Assembly (NCBI GenBank): GCA_947175205.1
Contig: CAMWLS010000004.1
Coordinates: 1 to 64,000 of the forward strand
Length of the DNA: 64,000 bases
Origin: an uncultured Porphyromonadaceae bacterium
GTDB lineage: Bacteria > Bacteroidota > Bacteroidia > Bacteroidales > Muribaculaceae
Reading direction: 5' to 3'
Made by a program: the position numbers and the translations under genes. Every line of letters starts with the position of its first letter. The first letter of the stretch is position 1. Below the pieces are notes generated by a model. That model was not told the DNA's origin and did not search any database. It saw only the letters and a list, made by a program, of their open reading frames with translations. Positions 63,160 through 64,000 of this stretch are shown here, in pieces.

Positions 63160-64000
63160 ATGAAGAAATTTCAGGAGTACACATCCTTCAATCTTGCCGA
63201 TATAAACCGTCAGGTGCTTGATGACTGGAATCGCACGGGCCTCTTTGAACAGAGCATGAAGGTCCGCGAGGGAGCACCATCTTTTGTTTTTTATGAGGGC
63301 CCCCCTTCTGCTAATGGAATGCCCGGTATTCACCATGTAATGGCACGTACCATTAAAGATATTTTCTGTCGCTATAAAACCATGAAGGGATTCCATGTAA
63401 AGCGTAAAGCCGGCTGGGACACCCACGGTCTCCCTGTGGAATTAGGTGTGGAAAAGACTCTTGGAATTACTAAAGAGGATATAGGTAAGAAAATCAGCGT
63501 GGATGATTATAATGCCGCGTGCCGCCGTGAGGTCCTCAAGTACACCAAGGAGTGGACTTCTCTTACTAACTCCATGGGTTACTGGGTGGACCTGGATAAC
63601 CCATACATCACTTATGACAACCGCTACATAGAGAGTGTGTGGTGGCTTCTGTCACAGTTATACAAGAATAATTACCTCTATAAAGGATATACCATCCAGC
63701 CCTATTCTCCAGCTGCCGGTACAGGTCTCAGTACCCATGAACTCAACCAGCCTGGCTGCTACCGTGACGTAAAGGACACTACATGTATAGCCCAGTTTGA
63801 GCTTACTGATGCAATAGAAGCCATGCAGGGCTGGGGTAAACCCGTTATTCTGGCATGGACCACCACACCGTGGACTCTGCCCTCCAATACTGCCCTCTGC
63901 GTAGGCCCCAATATCACTTACGTAGTGGTGCGTACATATAACCCTTACTCAGGAGAACCCATCACTACAGTTGTTGCTCAGGATTTGCTGTCCTCTGTCT
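63160..64000 (+). CDS. ileS: Isoleucine--tRNA ligase, 5' part
   Basis: Not in the ORF track because it runs off the right edge. The ATG at 63160 opens MKKFQEYTSFNLADINRQVL and the frame stays open to the end (280 codons). Class I features are FVFYEGPPSANGMPGIHHVMARTIKD (HIGH-type HH motif in GIHH), RKAGWDTHGLPVELGVEK and the start of the editing domain with AWTTTPWTLPSNTALCVGP. The order and spacing are those of IleRS. The KMSKS region lies outside the window. Confidence 0.95.
   Translation, partial: MKKFQEYTSFNLADINRQVLDDWNRTGLFEQSMKVREGAPSFVFYEGPPSANGMPGIHHVMARTIKDIFCRYKTMKGFHVKRKAGWDTHGLPVELGVEKTLGITKEDIGKKISVDDYNAACRREVLKYTKEWTSLTNSMGYWVDLDNPYITYDNRYIESVWWLLSQLYKNNYLYKGYTIQPYSPAAGTGLSTHELNQPGCYRDVKDTTCIAQFELTDAIEAMQGWGKPVILAWTTTPWTLPSNTALCVGPNITYVVVRTYNPYSGEPITTVVAQDLLSSV

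Overview
The window is chromosomal DNA from a member of the Bacteroidota, most likely order Bacteroidales. The best fit by gene content is a gut lineage such as Muribaculaceae, but that family call is inference. The evidence for the phylum is direct. Many genes are preceded by the Bacteroidota sigma factor -7 box TAnnTTTG, several with a TTTG about 19-20 bases upstream, and most have no clear Shine-Dalgarno sequence. Phylum-typical genes are present: gldH, ricT, rny next to zapA, a long secA, DUF4421, DUF4465 and 'head GIN' proteins, and lipoproteins with an acidic run after the lipobox Cys. No rRNA, tRNA, CRISPR array, prophage or intact transposon was found.

Layout. 1-3660: left-pointing envelope genes. 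These are a partial proline-rich repeat protein, a zinc-ribbon membrane protein with YD-like repeats, and a three-lipoprotein unit with a long, apparently pseudoknotted leader. 3676-4222: an internally deleted IS982-family element. 4407-10783: guaA, a DUF4421 protein, rplS, two small membrane proteins, and pta-ackA. 10958-18488: a right-pointing run of coiled-coil gene, zapA, candidate 6S RNA, rny, ricT, gldH, HAD phosphatase, M24 peptidase and CCA-type nucleotidyltransferase. 18552-20581: an AT-richer patch with a PD-(D/E)XK/DUF4268 protein and an unknown gene. 20753-24435: overlapping queD-queE, a Lnb-type membrane protein and a degenerate alkaline-phosphatase-like protein. 24666-33411: secA, glycerate kinase, two parvulin-type foldases and pncB. 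33508-40203: guaB, lptF/G-ribBA and a SulP transporter. 40345-47319: one long leftward unit, glyS-FKBP-DUF4465-dusB-GIN-GIN-flippase. 47521-50256: a secreted protein and serC-serA. 50421-56431: a phospho-signalling neighbourhood. 56503-61876: a DPP-IV-like peptidase, an outer-membrane barrel with a tiny upstream ORF, and a LuxR-type regulator. 61893-64000: a candidate small RNA, rpsP and the start of ileS.

The genes are mostly core housekeeping (purine, riboflavin, NAD, serine, acetate, translation, secretion, division) interleaved with envelope biogenesis. The best candidates for undescribed biology are four. (i) The FHA/Hanks-kinase pair lies divergent from a REC-REC-ATP-grasp protein and a coiled-coil protein. 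(ii) The structured leader sits upstream of three lipoproteins and next to the IS relic. (iii) A roughly 130-nt folded RNA with its own promoter lies beside the LuxR-type gene. (iv) A pafA-like pseudoenzyme is translationally coupled to a Lnb-type protein. Start sites were moved from the ORF track wherever a promoter box, signal peptide or family N-terminus made a downstream start clearly better.
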